The notes beneath the pieces were generated by a model. That model was not told the DNA's origin. It did no database searches and saw only the letters and a program-made list of their open reading frames with translations. Positions 41,555-50,295 of a DNA stretch of 64,000 nucleotides are shown here, one piece after another. The translations under genes and the position numbers were made by a program. The first letter of the stretch is position 1. Each line of letters opens with the position of its first letter. The stretch is from Paractinoplanes ferrugineus (lineage in GTDB: Bacteria; Actinomycetota; Actinomycetes; Mycobacteriales; Micromonosporaceae), in contig NZ_BOMM01000064.1 in assembly GCF_016862195.1 (NCBI RefSeq), forward strand, positions 1 to 64,000. The letters are read 5' to 3'.

Positions 41555-43915
41555 TCAGGAGACCCGGACGGTCATCGTGCTGGCCTCCTGGCGGACGATC
41601 TCGATCCGCACGCCGACCGCGGGCAGCTTCACCCCCCAGGGCGCACCCTCGTAGAAGTACTGCTCGGTGTCGTCGAAGACGGGCTGGGCGCGGCCGCCGG
41701 CGATCCGTTGCGCCTTGCCGTCGAGGTGCAGGGTGAGCGATTCGGCCGGGAACTTGCTGAACGTCGCGTCGTACATCTGCACGCCGGAATCCCAGAGCGC
41801 GCCGGCCGGGTTCGTCAGGGGCCGCGGGTGCGCGTCGATGTTCAGGTTGCGGCCCTGACCCGGGCGCGCGCTGATGCAGTTGCAGAATTCCGCGGTGTTG
41901 TCGTAGGTGACCAGCAGACCGTTCTGGTACGAGAAGTTCTCGATCCACTTCGGCCTGGTCGAGCTCCAGCCGTAGTTGAACGCCCCGTTCTTGAGGTTGC
42001 GGTCGTAGGAGACGGGAGCGCGGTACGCGGCGACGTACGACTGCGGGGTCTTCTCGACGCCGGTGGAGTCCTCGACGACGAAGCCGTCGAGCGTCCAGGT
42101 GCTCGGCTGCTCGGCACCGTCGCTGAGGACGGTCGTGCCGTCCTTGGTGACGGTGATCTCGTCGCCGAAGAAGCCGCTGCTGGACGAGCCCGCCAGGGAC
42201 CGGTAGCGCAGCCGCAGCTGGATCCGCCGGCCTGCCTGGGCGTCCAGCGCCACGCTCAGGTCGGCCCATTCGTCGCCGTTCTCCTTGTCCGCGGTCGTGC
42301 CGGTGAGCGCGGGCCGGCCGTCGGCGTCCCGGCCGAACGCCGCGCCCCGGACGGTGCCGTCGAGCGCGGTCCAGGTGCCGCCGCCGTCGGTGGAGGCCTC
42401 GACGGAGACGAAGTCGAGGTCGGTGTCGAGGGAGTAGCGGGCCTTCATGGTCAGCCGGGCGGTCGCCGCGCCGGTCAGGTCGAGCTCCCGCGTCATGGTG
42501 GTGTCGGCCGCGGATCCGGCCCCGGAGAAGTACTGCCGTTCGCCCGCGGCGGGCGCGCCGAGGTCGGTCGGGGTCTCCAGGTCGGGCAGGGTGACGACGA
42601 GGGCCTGCGGCCGGGTGGTGCGGTATTCGCTCGGGCCGAGGTCGACGGTGTGCTTCTCCCCCGCCCGGACCGACCGGTGGTCGAGCCAGCCGAGTTGCAG
42701 CTTGCCCCACGCACCGATGTCGGCGGCGCGGACCCCGAGCGGGCCGCCGGCCGCACTGAGGTGGCCACCGGTGCTGCCGAGCAGGTTCCACGCCTCGGCG
42801 TTGTCCACCGAACGGTCGAGGGGGTCGTAGTCGTCGCGGAGCCCGAGATCATGGGTGTACTCGTGGGCGAAGACGGTCAGCCCGCCGTTCTCCGGCATGA
42901 TGGTGTAGCCGCCCACCCACAGGTCGGTGCCGCCGATCCGGACGCCGCCGCGTTTGTTGTCCGCGGGTCCGGCCTCCCCCTCGAGCTGCGCGAAGGCCCA
43001 CGCGCGGTGCGCCCAGATCGCGTCCTCGCCCTGTTCCAGCACCCCGGTGGCCCGGTCGTCGCCGGCGTGCACGATCTGGAACCGGTCGAGATATCCGTCC
43101 GGTTCGGCGAAGTCGCCGTCGCCGTCGAAGTCGTCCGGGTCCTGGGCGTCGTAGGTGGCGAGCTTCGCCGTGAGTTCGGCGTCCGTGCGCCCGGCCGCCT
43201 TCTCGCGGGCGATCCAGGCCGTGACCGCGTCCTCGATCAGCTCGCCGATGTGGTCGCCGTCGCAGGCCCCGTCGGCGGTGCAGAGGCGGCCGTAGCGGGC
43301 CTCGTTGTAGCGGACCTTGACCCAGTCGGTGACCTCGCCCTCGATGCTGTAACGGCCGGCCGACTGCTTCTGGAAGTACGACTTCATCGTGTTCTCGCCC
43401 GAGCCGAAGAGCAGGTCGTCGTAGTGCCGGCGGTCGTAGTCGGCCTGCCACACCGAGCTGTTGTCGACGGCCGGGTCGGGCTTGGTGATGCGGTTGTGCC
43501 GGGGTCCGTCGAAGACGGTCGGGCCGGGCACGTCCGGTTCGGTGTCGACGTCCGGGTAGTCGGGATGGCGTTCGTCGCCGAATTCGGCCAGGATCACGAA
43601 GACCTTGTCGGTCTTCTCGCGGGCCAGTTCGACGTACTGGTCGGCCCGGCCTCCGCGGCCCATCCGGGCGACCAGGCCACCGCCGCGGCGGACCGGCTCG
43701 ATCTTCCCGCGCAGCACCCCGTCGACGGCCTCCTGGCGCATCCGGTAGCGGCGCTCCTCCCACGGTGCGAACCGGAGATCCGGCCGCTGCGGCGCTGCCC
43801 GGTGGGTGACCGCGGACGGCCGCACCCCCGTCCCGGCGTGCGCCAGCACGGGAACCGCGATCCCCATCCCGACCACTACCGTCGCACCCAGCAGTGCCGC
43901 GCTGGTTCTGCGCAC
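41555..43915 (-). CDS. Secreted M6-family metalloprotease (immune inhibitor A-like)
   Basis: A 786-residue exported zinc protease. Signal peptide about 1-27 (cleavage after AHA), propeptide-like segment to about 100, catalytic domain with HEYTH at 351-355 continuing into DLGLRDDYD, the M6 signature. Earlier landmarks are KVFVILAEFGDERHPDYP and ENTMKSYFQKQSAGRYSIEG. Downstream regions about 480-600 and 640-786 are beta-rich modules usual for InhA proteins (FFSGAGSAADTTMTRELDL type, then YVAAYRAPVSYDRNLKNGAFNYGW). InhA-type enzymes degrade extracellular proteins; in soil actinobacteria they are probably nutritional. Adjacent, same-strand two-component genes may control it. Confidence 0.92.
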   Translation of the reverse strand: MRRTSAALLGATVVVGMGIAVPVLAHAGTGVRPSAVTHRAAPQRPDLRFAPWEERRYRMRQEAVDGVLRGKIEPVRRGGGLVARMGRGGRADQYVELAREKTDKVFVILAEFGDERHPDYPDVDTEPDVPGPTVFDGPRHNRITKPDPAVDNSSVWQADYDRRHYDDLLFGSGENTMKSYFQKQSAGRYSIEGEVTDWVKVRYNEARYGRLCTADGACDGDHIGELIEDAVTAWIAREKAAGRTDAELTAKLATYDAQDPDDFDGDGDFAEPDGYLDRFQIVHAGDDRATGVLEQGEDAIWAHRAWAFAQLEGEAGPADNKRGGVRIGGTDLWVGGYTIMPENGGLTVFAHEYTHDLGLRDDYDPLDRSVDNAEAWNLLGSTGGHLSAAGGPLGVRAADIGAWGKLQLGWLDHRSVRAGEKHTVDLGPSEYRTTRPQALVVTLPDLETPTDLGAPAAGERQYFSGAGSAADTTMTRELDLTGAATARLTMKARYSLDTDLDFVSVEASTDGGGTWTALDGTVRGAAFGRDADGRPALTGTTADKENGDEWADLSVALDAQAGRRIQLRLRYRSLAGSSSSGFFGDEITVTKDGTTVLSDGAEQPSTWTLDGFVVEDSTGVEKTPQSYVAAYRAPVSYDRNLKNGAFNYGWSSTRPKWIENFSYQNGLLVTYDNTAEFCNCISARPGQGRNLNIDAHPRPLTNPAGALWDSGVQMYDATFSKFPAESLTLHLDGKAQRIAGGRAQPVFDDTEQYFYEGAPWGVKLPAVGVRIEIVRQEASTMTVRVS

Positions 43916-44035
43916 GTGCCCTCCCCTTGCTTCCCGCTCGCCTGTCCCGTGTCGCCGGCCGGCGACGCAGCGCAGATCGTGGCAGGTCGATGTCAGGGAA
44001 TCGTCAGGTCGGGCCCGGCCGGCCCGCGGCGGCGG

Positions 44036-45151
44036 CTAAGCAGTCCGGTCGGTGGCGGCCTCGGCGAGGGCGATCAGCACGGAACGGCCCGGCTCGGCGA
44101 GCTCGGCCGGGCCGAGTGCGGCCACGGCGCGTTCCAGCAGGTCGCCGATCATCCGTTCGACGGCGGCCGGTGCGCCGGTGTCGGCGATGACCTGCCGCAG
44201 GGTGTCGACACCGGCGGCACCGAGGGTCCGGTCACCGAGAAGCGAATCCAGGACCGCTTCCTGTCCGCCGGTCGCGCGCTCGTAGGCGAGCGCGATCAGC
44301 ACCGTACGCTTGCCCTCGCGTAGGTCGTCGCCGGCCGGCTTGCCGGTCCGGTGGGTGTCGCCGAAGACCCCGAGCAGGTCGTCGCGGAGCTGGAAGGCCT
44401 CGCCGAGCGGCAGGCCGAAGGCCGAGAAGCGGCCCAGCAGCTCATCGTCCGCCCCGGCGAGCCGGCCACCGAGCAGCAGCGGGTGCTCGACGGTGTATTT
44501 GGCGCTCTTGTAGTGCATCACCCGGCGAGCCCGGTCGGCCGCGCCGCCCCGGCGTCGGTCGGCTCGGGCCTGTTCCAGCAGGTCCAGATACTGCCCGCCC
44601 ATGAGCTGGGTGCGCATGCCGGTGAAGATGCCGTGGCCACGGCGCAGGTCGGCCGGGTTCAGGCCGCTGCTCGAATAGAGCTCGTCGCTCCAGGTCAGGC
44701 AGAGGTCACCGGCGAGGACCGCGGCGGACAACCCGAAGTGCTCGGCGTCGCCGCTCCACCGGCCGTCGCGGTGCAGGGCGGCGAACCGGCGGTGCACCGC
44801 CGGGGCGCCCCGGCGCAGGTCGGAGCCGTCCATCACGTCGTCGTGGATGAGGGCGGCGGCCTGCAGGAACTCCAAGGACGCGGCCGCCGCCACGGCCGCC
44901 GGCTCGTCGGGCGCTCCGGTCGAGCGCCACGCCCAGTAGCAGAACGCGGGGCGCAGCCGCTTGCCGCCGTCCATCAGGTCGGCCACGTAGCGGATCAGTG
45001 GCGCGCAGTCGTCGCTCACGTCGGCGAGGATCTCGGTCTGCCGGGCGAGGAACTCGTCGATCACCGTTCGTACGCGATTGCGCAGATCCGCCACCTCCAG
45101 CGGGGAGCGTTGCGGTGCCTCGGTCAATTGTTCGCTGGATCGCGACTGCAT
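44036..45151 (-). CDS. Polyprenyl diphosphate synthase (GGPP synthase-like)
   Basis: A 371-residue class I isoprenyl chain-elongation enzyme. The first Asp-rich motif is D104-D105-VM-D108 (ALIHDDVMDGSDLRRG) followed by the Arg pair. The second is D257-D258 (FQLRDDLLGVFGD). GGKRLRPAFCYWAW and LEFLQAAALIHDD are family blocks for IPP binding. Residues just before the first motif (LQAAAL) are small, which usually permits C20 or longer products; the length cannot be settled by eye. No terpene cyclase or carotenoid gene is next to it, so its product is unclear. It is divergent from a MarR-type regulator that is the likely controller. Confidence 0.9.
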   Translation of the reverse strand: MQSRSSEQLTEAPQRSPLEVADLRNRVRTVIDEFLARQTEILADVSDDCAPLIRYVADLMDGGKRLRPAFCYWAWRSTGAPDEPAAVAAAASLEFLQAAALIHDDVMDGSDLRRGAPAVHRRFAALHRDGRWSGDAEHFGLSAAVLAGDLCLTWSDELYSSSGLNPADLRRGHGIFTGMRTQLMGGQYLDLLEQARADRRRGGAADRARRVMHYKSAKYTVEHPLLLGGRLAGADDELLGRFSAFGLPLGEAFQLRDDLLGVFGDTHRTGKPAGDDLREGKRTVLIALAYERATGGQEAVLDSLLGDRTLGAAGVDTLRQVIADTGAPAAVERMIGDLLERAVAALGPAELAEPGRSVLIALAEAATDRTA

Positions 45152-45195
45152 GGCGGCTACGGAGCCTTTCGCCTAATGTTTCGCCCGTGATCAAT

Positions 45196-45228
45196 CTTGT
45201 TATACAAGTAGCTAGATAATCTCGCTAC
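45196..45228. promoter_or_regulatory. Paired inverted repeats between polyprenyl synthase and MarR genes
   Basis: CTTGT-TAT-ACAAG (45196-45208) and GTAGC-N11-GCTAC (45208-45228) lie head to tail in an AT-richer divergent promoter. MarR dimers bind such imperfect palindromes, and these sites could control both genes. Confidence 0.55.
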
Positions 45229-45247
45229 CTTAGAGCCGTATGATGTC

Positions 45248-45730
45248 GTGGTGAGCAGGCGAGAACCGCACAGATCCAGCGAAGTCGCCCTCGCGCTCCG
45301 AGACGTGTTGCAGGCCAACGGCGAGGCGACGCATAGCCTCGCCGACCGCCTGGGCATCGGTGTCAACGACGCCGTCGCCATGGATCACCTCCTCAGCAAC
45401 GCCGCCGGCCTCGGCCCGACCGAGTTGGGCCAGCGCCTGGGCATCCGGTCCGCGTCGGCGACCGTGCTCGTCGACCGGCTCGAATCGGCCGGGCACGCCC
45501 AGCGGGTCGCTCACCCGTCCGATCGCCGGCGGCAGACGGTGGTGGCCACCGACCACGCCCGCGTGGAGGTGATGGACGCCTTGGCGCCACTGCTGCGCCG
45601 GGTCGAGGAGGCGGCCGGCCGGCTGACCCCCGAGGAGGCCGGCGCCACTGCCACGTTCCTGCGACAGGTCGCCGCGGCGATGCGTGACTACGCCGCCGAG
45701 GCGGGCACCGGCGGCAAGGCGGACGGGTGA
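45248..45730 (+). CDS. MarR-family transcriptional regulator
   Basis: A 160-residue regulator with GTG start. The winged helix comprises LSNAAGLGPTELGQRLGIRSASATVLVDRLESAGHAQR and the wing HPSDRRRQTVVA, the typical MarR order. Flanking helices (EVALALRDVLQANGEATHSLADRL and DALAPLLRRVEEAAGRLTPEE) would build the dimer interface. Helix NDAVAMDHLL precedes the reading head. It is divergent from the polyprenyl synthase; the palindromes between them suggest autoregulation and control of that gene. The ligand is unknown. Confidence 0.88.
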   Translation: MVSRREPHRSSEVALALRDVLQANGEATHSLADRLGIGVNDAVAMDHLLSNAAGLGPTELGQRLGIRSASATVLVDRLESAGHAQRVAHPSDRRRQTVVATDHARVEVMDALAPLLRRVEEAAGRLTPEEAGATATFLRQVAAAMRDYAAEAGTGGKADG

Positions 45731-45762
45731 GCCCGGACGTGGCCGGACCGCGGAGGTCCGGG

Positions 45763-45791
45763 GCAACCGCCGGCCGGGCGGAAAGCGAACC
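45763..45791 (+). promoter_or_regulatory. Candidate SigK-type promoter of the sigma/anti-sigma operon
   Basis: GCAACC (45763-45768), 17-base spacer, CGAACC (45786-45791), ending 32 bases before the sigma start. The layout closely matches the element before the fasciclin gene and resembles the mycobacterial SigK consensus CCATCC-N16/17-CGAATA. Confidence 0.5.
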
Positions 45792-45823
45792 ATCAGGAGA
45801 ACTGGCGATCGGAAGGGAGGTCG

Positions 45824-46402
45824 ATGAGCTCCGACGACGAACTCGCCGAGCGGTTACGCGCCGGCGACGAGACAGCGTTGCGGGCGGCCTACGACCGGCA
45901 CGGCGCCGCGGTGCTCTACCTGGCGCAGCGGCTGCTGGGCAACCGGGCGGACGCGGAGGACGTCACGCAGGTGACGTTCGTGGCGGCCTGGACCGGCCGG
46001 GACGGGTTCGATCCGCAACGCGGCAGCATGCTCGGCTGGCTGCTGGGTATAGCACGGCGCAAGGCCGTCGACCGCCTGCGGTCGGCGGCCCGTGAGGACC
46101 GGGTGACCGAGACGGTACGAGCCCAGCTCGCCCCGTCCGAGGAGGCGGAGACCCCGGAGAAGGTCGTCGACCGCCTCGTGGTCGCCGACGAGCTGAGCCG
46201 GCTGCCCGAGGAGCAGCGGCGGACCCTGGAACTGGCGTTCTTCGATGATCTGACCCACCCCCAGATCGCGGCGGTGACCGGGTTGCCGCTGGGCACGGTC
46301 AAGAGCCACATCAGGCGTGGAATGGCGAACCTGCGACGGCGTTGGGAGGTGGACGGTGCGGCATTTGGATCCCGATCGGCTGGTGCTACTCGCGCTCTCT
46401 GA
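45824..46402 (+). CDS. sigK: ECF sigma factor, SigK-like
   Basis: A 192-residue ECF sigma factor with region 2 (YDRHGAAVLYLAQRLLGNRADAEDVTQVTFVAAW, MLGWLLGIARRKAVDRLR) and region 4 (LSRLPEEQRRTLELAFFDDLTHPQIAAVTGLPLGTVKSHIRRG). GGAAGGGAGG precedes the ATG. The following gene is a zinc-type RskA-like anti-sigma factor overlapping its 3' end, and the next is a fasciclin-domain protein. In Mycobacterium tuberculosis SigK and RskA control MPT70/MPT83, which are also fasciclin proteins, so this order strongly suggests a homologous system. The symbol is given on family and context, not proven orthology. Confidence 0.85.
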   Translation: MSSDDELAERLRAGDETALRAAYDRHGAAVLYLAQRLLGNRADAEDVTQVTFVAAWTGRDGFDPQRGSMLGWLLGIARRKAVDRLRSAAREDRVTETVRAQLAPSEEAETPEKVVDRLVVADELSRLPEEQRRTLELAFFDDLTHPQIAAVTGLPLGTVKSHIRRGMANLRRRWEVDGAAFGSRSAGATRAL

Positions 46403-47072
46403 GGAACAGCAGGAGTGGAGCGAGTCCGACCACCTGCGGCAGTGCGCCGCCTGCCGGCACGAGATGGGCGCCCTGCGCGACGTCGCGGACATCGGCTCCC
46501 AGGTCCAGGACCTGCGCGACCTGCCCCCGCCGCCGGAGCACCTCTGGCGGGCCATCGAGGCCGACGCCGGCCTCCGGCCGCAGCCGGTCACGCCGGTGGC
46601 GCCGGTCATCGAGCTCACCGCGCCGCGCCGCGCCCGCCCCCGCTGGCTGGTCCCGGTGCTCAGCGCGGCCGCCGCGGCGGTGGTGGCGGTGGCCGGCACG
46701 ATCGCGGTCGGCCGGTTCGCCGACCGGGCCCCGGCCGAGCGGGTCACCGCCCGCGCGACCCTGGCGCCGCTGGCGGCCGTCCCGGCGACCGCGGGCGGCG
46801 ACGTGCGGGTGCTCGCCGACGGAAAGGTGCGCATCGACGTCCGGAACCTCCCGCTGACCACGGGTTTCCACGAGGTGTGGCTGATCGACCCGGACGACAC
46901 CACCAAGATGGTCGCCCTGGGCAACCTGCCGGCCCGCGACGACGCGGTGCTGCCGGTGCCGCCGGGCACCGACCTCAACCTGTACCGCCTGGTCGACGTC
47001 AGTGACGAACCGCACGACGGCGACGCCACCCACTCGGGGCGCAGCCTGCTGCGCGGAACTCTCACGTATTAG
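46356..47072 (+). CDS. rskA: Membrane anti-sigma factor, RskA-like
   Basis: A 238-residue single-pass inner-membrane protein. The cytoplasmic N-terminus has the zinc-associated anti-sigma motif HLRQCAACRHE, which holds the sigma factor. One membrane helix spans about 90-112 (PVLSAAAAAVVAVAGTIAVG). The extracytoplasmic part is an RskA-type domain with VRIDVRNLPLTTGFHEVWLID and VPPGTDLNLYRLVDVS. The GTG at 46356 is chosen because GGGAGG lies just upstream; it overlaps the sigma gene by 47 bases, so the two are translationally coupled. Regulated proteolysis would free the sigma factor. The signal is unknown. Confidence 0.88.
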   Translation: MRHLDPDRLVLLALSEEQQEWSESDHLRQCAACRHEMGALRDVADIGSQVQDLRDLPPPPEHLWRAIEADAGLRPQPVTPVAPVIELTAPRRARPRWLVPVLSAAAAAVVAVAGTIAVGRFADRAPAERVTARATLAPLAAVPATAGGDVRVLADGKVRIDVRNLPLTTGFHEVWLIDPDDTTKMVALGNLPARDDAVLPVPPGTDLNLYRLVDVSDEPHDGDATHSGRSLLRGTLTY

Positions 47073-47084
47073 TCCGGGAGAACC

Positions 47085-47113
47085 GCATCCAAACGAAACC
47101 GGCCGAGCGAAGT
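47085..47113 (+). promoter_or_regulatory. Candidate SigK-type promoter of the fasciclin gene
   Basis: GCATCC (47085-47090), 17-base spacer, CGAAGT (47108-47113), 53 bases before the fasciclin start. It matches the element at 45763-45791 and resembles the known SigK consensus. It supports the fasciclin gene being a target of the adjacent sigma factor. Confidence 0.55.
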
Positions 47114-47166
47114 ACGGGGTGGTGGCGCCGCTGCCACCGCTCCGTACTCCGAAAGGACGCACGAAG

Positions 47167-47805
47167 ATGAGGTTCACCAGGGTCGCCGTCGTGGCCACCG
47201 CCGCCGTCGTCGCCTCCGCCCTCACCGCCGCGCCGGCCTCGGCCCACGGCACCAAGCCGTTGAAGACCAAGTCGCTGGCCGCGGTGCTCACCGCCGACAA
47301 GAGCGGCTTCGACCGCAACGGGCAGGACTACGACATCCTGACCGCCGCCGTCCAGGCCGTCCTGAAGGCCAAGCCGGCCAGCCCGGTCGGCGTGCTCGCC
47401 GACGGCAAGACGGCGCTGACCGCGTTCCTGCCCAACGACCTCGCGTTCGAGCGCCTGGTCGCCGACATCCAGCACACCAAGCGGCTGCCCGGCGAGAAGG
47501 CGGCCTTCACCGCCGTCGCCGGACTGGGTATCAACACCGTCGAATCGGTGCTGCTCTACCACGTCGTGCCGGGTGCCACGATCACTGCCCGGACGGCACT
47601 GAAGTCCGACAACGCCATGCTGACCACGGCCGCCGGCTCGAAGATCAAGGTCGACGTCTACGGCCACTGGCGTAAGCGGATCGCCCTGATCGACGCCGAC
47701 CGCAGCGACCGCAACCCGCGGGTCATCCGGTTCGACATCAACAAGGGCAACAAGCAGATCGCGCACGGCATCGACCGGGTGCTGCGCCCGATCGACCTGC
47801 CCTGA
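47167..47805 (+). CDS. Secreted fasciclin-domain protein
   Basis: A 212-residue exported protein. Signal peptide about 1-26 (cleavage after ASA). The rest is one fasciclin-like fold: DILTAAVQAVL, TAFLPNDLAFERLVADI, VESVLLYHVVPGATITARTALKSDN, then a final NKQIAHGIDRVLRPIDLP, whose HGIDRVLRP is the classic last strand. Fasciclin proteins are usually adhesive or matrix-associated. MPT70/83 in mycobacteria are the functional comparators. No lipobox or sortase motif was seen, so it is probably released. GAAAGGA precedes the ATG. It follows the SigK/RskA pair and has its own likely SigK promoter. Confidence 0.9.
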   Translation: MRFTRVAVVATAAVVASALTAAPASAHGTKPLKTKSLAAVLTADKSGFDRNGQDYDILTAAVQAVLKAKPASPVGVLADGKTALTAFLPNDLAFERLVADIQHTKRLPGEKAAFTAVAGLGINTVESVLLYHVVPGATITARTALKSDNAMLTTAAGSKIKVDVYGHWRKRIALIDADRSDRNPRVIRFDINKGNKQIAHGIDRVLRPIDLP

Positions 47806-47814
47806 TCCACTTCT

Positions 47815-47848
47815 GACGGGCGCGTGGCGGTGACGCCGCGCGCCCGTC
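47815..47848 (+). terminator. 10-bp hairpin after the fasciclin gene
   Basis: GACGGGCGCG (47815-47824) pairs with 47839-47848; an inner GGCG-GTGA-CGCC stem extends it. It starts 10 bases after the stop codon, without a T-tract. Confidence 0.75.
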
Positions 47849-47981
47849 GGCGTGTGCGCCCACCGGCCGGCCTCGTCGGTATCGTCGGTGCCCGGCCCAC
47901 CCATGACATTTGTCGCACCGCTCCCAGGACGAACGGGCCGGTGCGCACCACCGTCGTGGTGCCATCGTGAAGGGCGTGACT

Positions 47982-48482
47982 ATGACGGCGGATGTGGTGC
48001 GGCTCCGACCCCCGATGCACCGGGTCAACCCGCGGGCCCGGTGGTACTGGGCGGCACGGGCGGCGGTGCTGTGGATCGTGCTCCTGGTCCCTCAGGTGAT
48101 CTGGTGGGTGGCGGACAGCGGCGAGGCGGAACTCCCCCATGTGCTCGTGGGGGTGGCCTGGGCGGTGCTCGCCGCCGTCCACCTGATCGTGATGCCCCAG
48201 TGGCGTTACCGGGTGCACCGATGGGAGGCCACCGACACCGCGGTCTACACCCAGACCGGCTGGCTCAGCCAGGAACGACGGATCGCTCCGATCTCCCGGG
48301 TGCAGACCGTGGACAGCGAGCGCGGACCGATCGAGCAGCTGTTCAAGCTCGCCAACGTGACCGTGACCACCGCTTCGGCGGCCGGCCCGCTCAAGATCGA
48401 CGGATTGGCCGCGAAGGACGCCGAGCAGCTGGTCGCCGACCTCACGACCCGGGTCGGGCACACGCTCGGCGACGCGACATGA
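47982..48482 (+). CDS. Small bacterial PH-domain membrane protein (YdbS-like)
   Basis: A 166-residue protein with two membrane helices (about 24-44 and 52-72) followed by one bacterial PH domain (bPH2), recognised by RWEATDTAVYTQTGWLSQERRIAPISRVQTVDSERGPIEQLFKLANVTV. I start at the ATG 47982 behind GAAGGG; a longer frame lacks such a site. Its stop overlaps the start of the next gene, which carries more copies of the same domain; YdbS/YdbT pairs of this kind are widespread. Their function is poorly understood; in Bacillus they affect resistance to certain bacteriocins. It likely acts with its partner at the membrane. Confidence 0.87.
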   Translation: MTADVVRLRPPMHRVNPRARWYWAARAAVLWIVLLVPQVIWWVADSGEAELPHVLVGVAWAVLAAVHLIVMPQWRYRVHRWEATDTAVYTQTGWLSQERRIAPISRVQTVDSERGPIEQLFKLANVTVTTASAAGPLKIDGLAAKDAEQLVADLTTRVGHTLGDAT

Positions 48483-50026
48483 CCACCGCGGTCGGCCGGC
48501 CCACCGACGCCCCGGCCGACACCGGCGACGGCTGGCGGCGCCTGAGCCCGCGGATGCTTGCCGTGCATCCGGTCATGGAGTTGCGGCGCCTGGTCTTCCC
48601 GCTCATCGCGGTGGTGCTGGGCCTGCGCAGCGGCAACAGCGGCGAGGGCGGCTGGTGGGCGCTGGGGATCGGCGGCCTCGGCATCGTCGTCGGGTTCCTG
48701 CGCTACTTCACCACCTCGTTCCGGATCACCCCGACGCACGTACAGGTGCGCCGCGGGCTGCTGCGCCGCCGGACGCTGACCGTGCCGCGCGATCGGATCC
48801 GCACCGTCGACGTCACCTCGAACCTGCTGCACCGCATCTTCGGTCTGGCCCGGGTGACCGTCGGCACCGGACAGACCGACAAGAAGAACGACGGGGTCAA
48901 GCTGGACGGGCTGAGCGCCGCGGCGGCCGAGAACCTGCATCGCGAGCTGCTGCACCGCCCGGCGCCCGGCCCGGCCGCACCGGCCGGCGGGCCGGCCCCG
49001 GCAGCCACCGCCGAAGACGCGCCCGAGTCGGTGCTGGCGACACTCGCCCCGGCCTGGATCCGGTTCGGACCGTTCACCCTGTCCGGCCTGGTCGCCATCG
49101 GCGTGCTGTTCGGCCTCGGCTCCCGCCTGGTCAACGAGGGTCACGTCGACCTCGCGGACGTCGGCGTCGTGCACGATTCGCTCGACTATCTGCGCGACGC
49201 ACCACTGCCGGTGGCGATCGCCCTGGTGACCGCCGCCGTGATCGTGTTCACCGTGCTCGCGTCGACCATCGGCTACGTCCTGACGTTCTGGAACTTCCGG
49301 CTCAGCCGGCATCGCAGCGGCACCCTGCACGTGCGGCGGGGCCTGCTCACCACCCGCAGCACCACGATCGAGGAACGCCGGCTCCGCGGGGTGGAACTGA
49401 GCGAACCGCTGCTGCTCCGATCGGTGCGCGGCGCCAAGGTGCTGGCCATCGCCACCGGCCTGCGCGTCGGCCGGGGCGCCGACCGGGGCGGCTCGATCCT
49501 GCTGCCGCCCGCGCCCCGAGCGGTCGCGGTGCGGGTGGCCGGCACGATCATCGACGACCCGGAGCCGATCACGGTGGCGCTCGTCGGGCACGGCCCGCAA
49601 GCCGCCCGCCGCCGGTTCACCCGGGCCGCCTCGGTCAGCACGATCCTGATCCTGTTGGTGCTGCTCGCGGTGCTGCTCACCGGCACGTCATGGTGGACGT
49701 TCGGGGCGGCGCTGCTCCTGCTGCCGCTCGGCGCGCTGCTGGCCGCCGACCGGGCCGCGAGCCTGGGCCACGCGCTCACCGGGAACTGGTTGGTCAGCCG
49801 GTACGGCAGCCTGGTGCGCCGCCGCCACGTCCTGCAGAACGACGCGGTCATCGGCTGGAACCTGACCACCTCGATGTTCCAGCGCCGGGTGGGCCTGACC
49901 ACGCTGATCGCCACGACGGCCGGCGGTCGGCAGCAGTACGCCGTTCCCGACGTCCCCGAGGCCGAGGCGATCCGGGTGGCCCGCGCCGCCGTCCCCGGCC
50001 TGCTGGACCAGTTCCTCGCCGGCTGA
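48479..50026 (+). CDS. Large bacterial PH-domain membrane protein (YdbT-like)
   Basis: A 515-residue polytopic protein with repeated bPH2 domains separated by membrane helix pairs. First copy: FRITPTHVQVRRGLLRRRTLTVPRDRIRTVDVTSNLLHRIFGLARV. Second: FRLSRHRSGTLHVRRGLLTTRSTTIEERRLRGVELSEPLLLRSV. Third, near the end: WLVSRYGSLVRRRHVLQNDAVIGWNLTTSMFQRRVGL. Helices lie near 40-70, 195-275 and 375-410. The ATG overlaps the stop of the small partner (ATGA). Length and order match the YdbT group. The function is inferred only from the family. Confidence 0.87.
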   Translation: MTTAVGRPTDAPADTGDGWRRLSPRMLAVHPVMELRRLVFPLIAVVLGLRSGNSGEGGWWALGIGGLGIVVGFLRYFTTSFRITPTHVQVRRGLLRRRTLTVPRDRIRTVDVTSNLLHRIFGLARVTVGTGQTDKKNDGVKLDGLSAAAAENLHRELLHRPAPGPAAPAGGPAPAATAEDAPESVLATLAPAWIRFGPFTLSGLVAIGVLFGLGSRLVNEGHVDLADVGVVHDSLDYLRDAPLPVAIALVTAAVIVFTVLASTIGYVLTFWNFRLSRHRSGTLHVRRGLLTTRSTTIEERRLRGVELSEPLLLRSVRGAKVLAIATGLRVGRGADRGGSILLPPAPRAVAVRVAGTIIDDPEPITVALVGHGPQAARRRFTRAASVSTILILLVLLAVLLTGTSWWTFGAALLLLPLGALLAADRAASLGHALTGNWLVSRYGSLVRRRHVLQNDAVIGWNLTTSMFQRRVGLTTLIATTAGGRQQYAVPDVPEAEAIRVARAAVPGLLDQFLAG

Positions 50027-50209
50027 CCCGGCACGCCTCGGCGTAAAGCGCGCGGAATAGTTAGCCGTACGATTGTTTCGCGCGCTCATAACGCTTTTTC
50101 ATTGCGTTTTTCGTGCGTCTGCAGCATCGAGCAGCAATCCCATTGTTCTGTGGACACGGCGGTAAAACACGCAACATTCGCGGTCGATGCATCAATCGAT
50201 GACCATCAC

Positions 50210-50238
50210 TTGACATGGTTGTTTCCGCCGCTTTACGG
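50210..50238 (+). promoter_or_regulatory. Candidate promoter of the CBM2 esterase gene
   Basis: TTGACA (50210-50215) with a 17-base spacer before TTACGG (50233-50238), about 57 bases before the ATG. The stretch 50040-50220 is unusually AT-rich for the window and contains no gene. The -10 match is weak. Confidence 0.4.
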
Positions 50239-50295
50239 TCCGCCGAACCGCTCCGGTCACGCGCAACGCCTGACCGAAACCATTGGAGACTCTCG

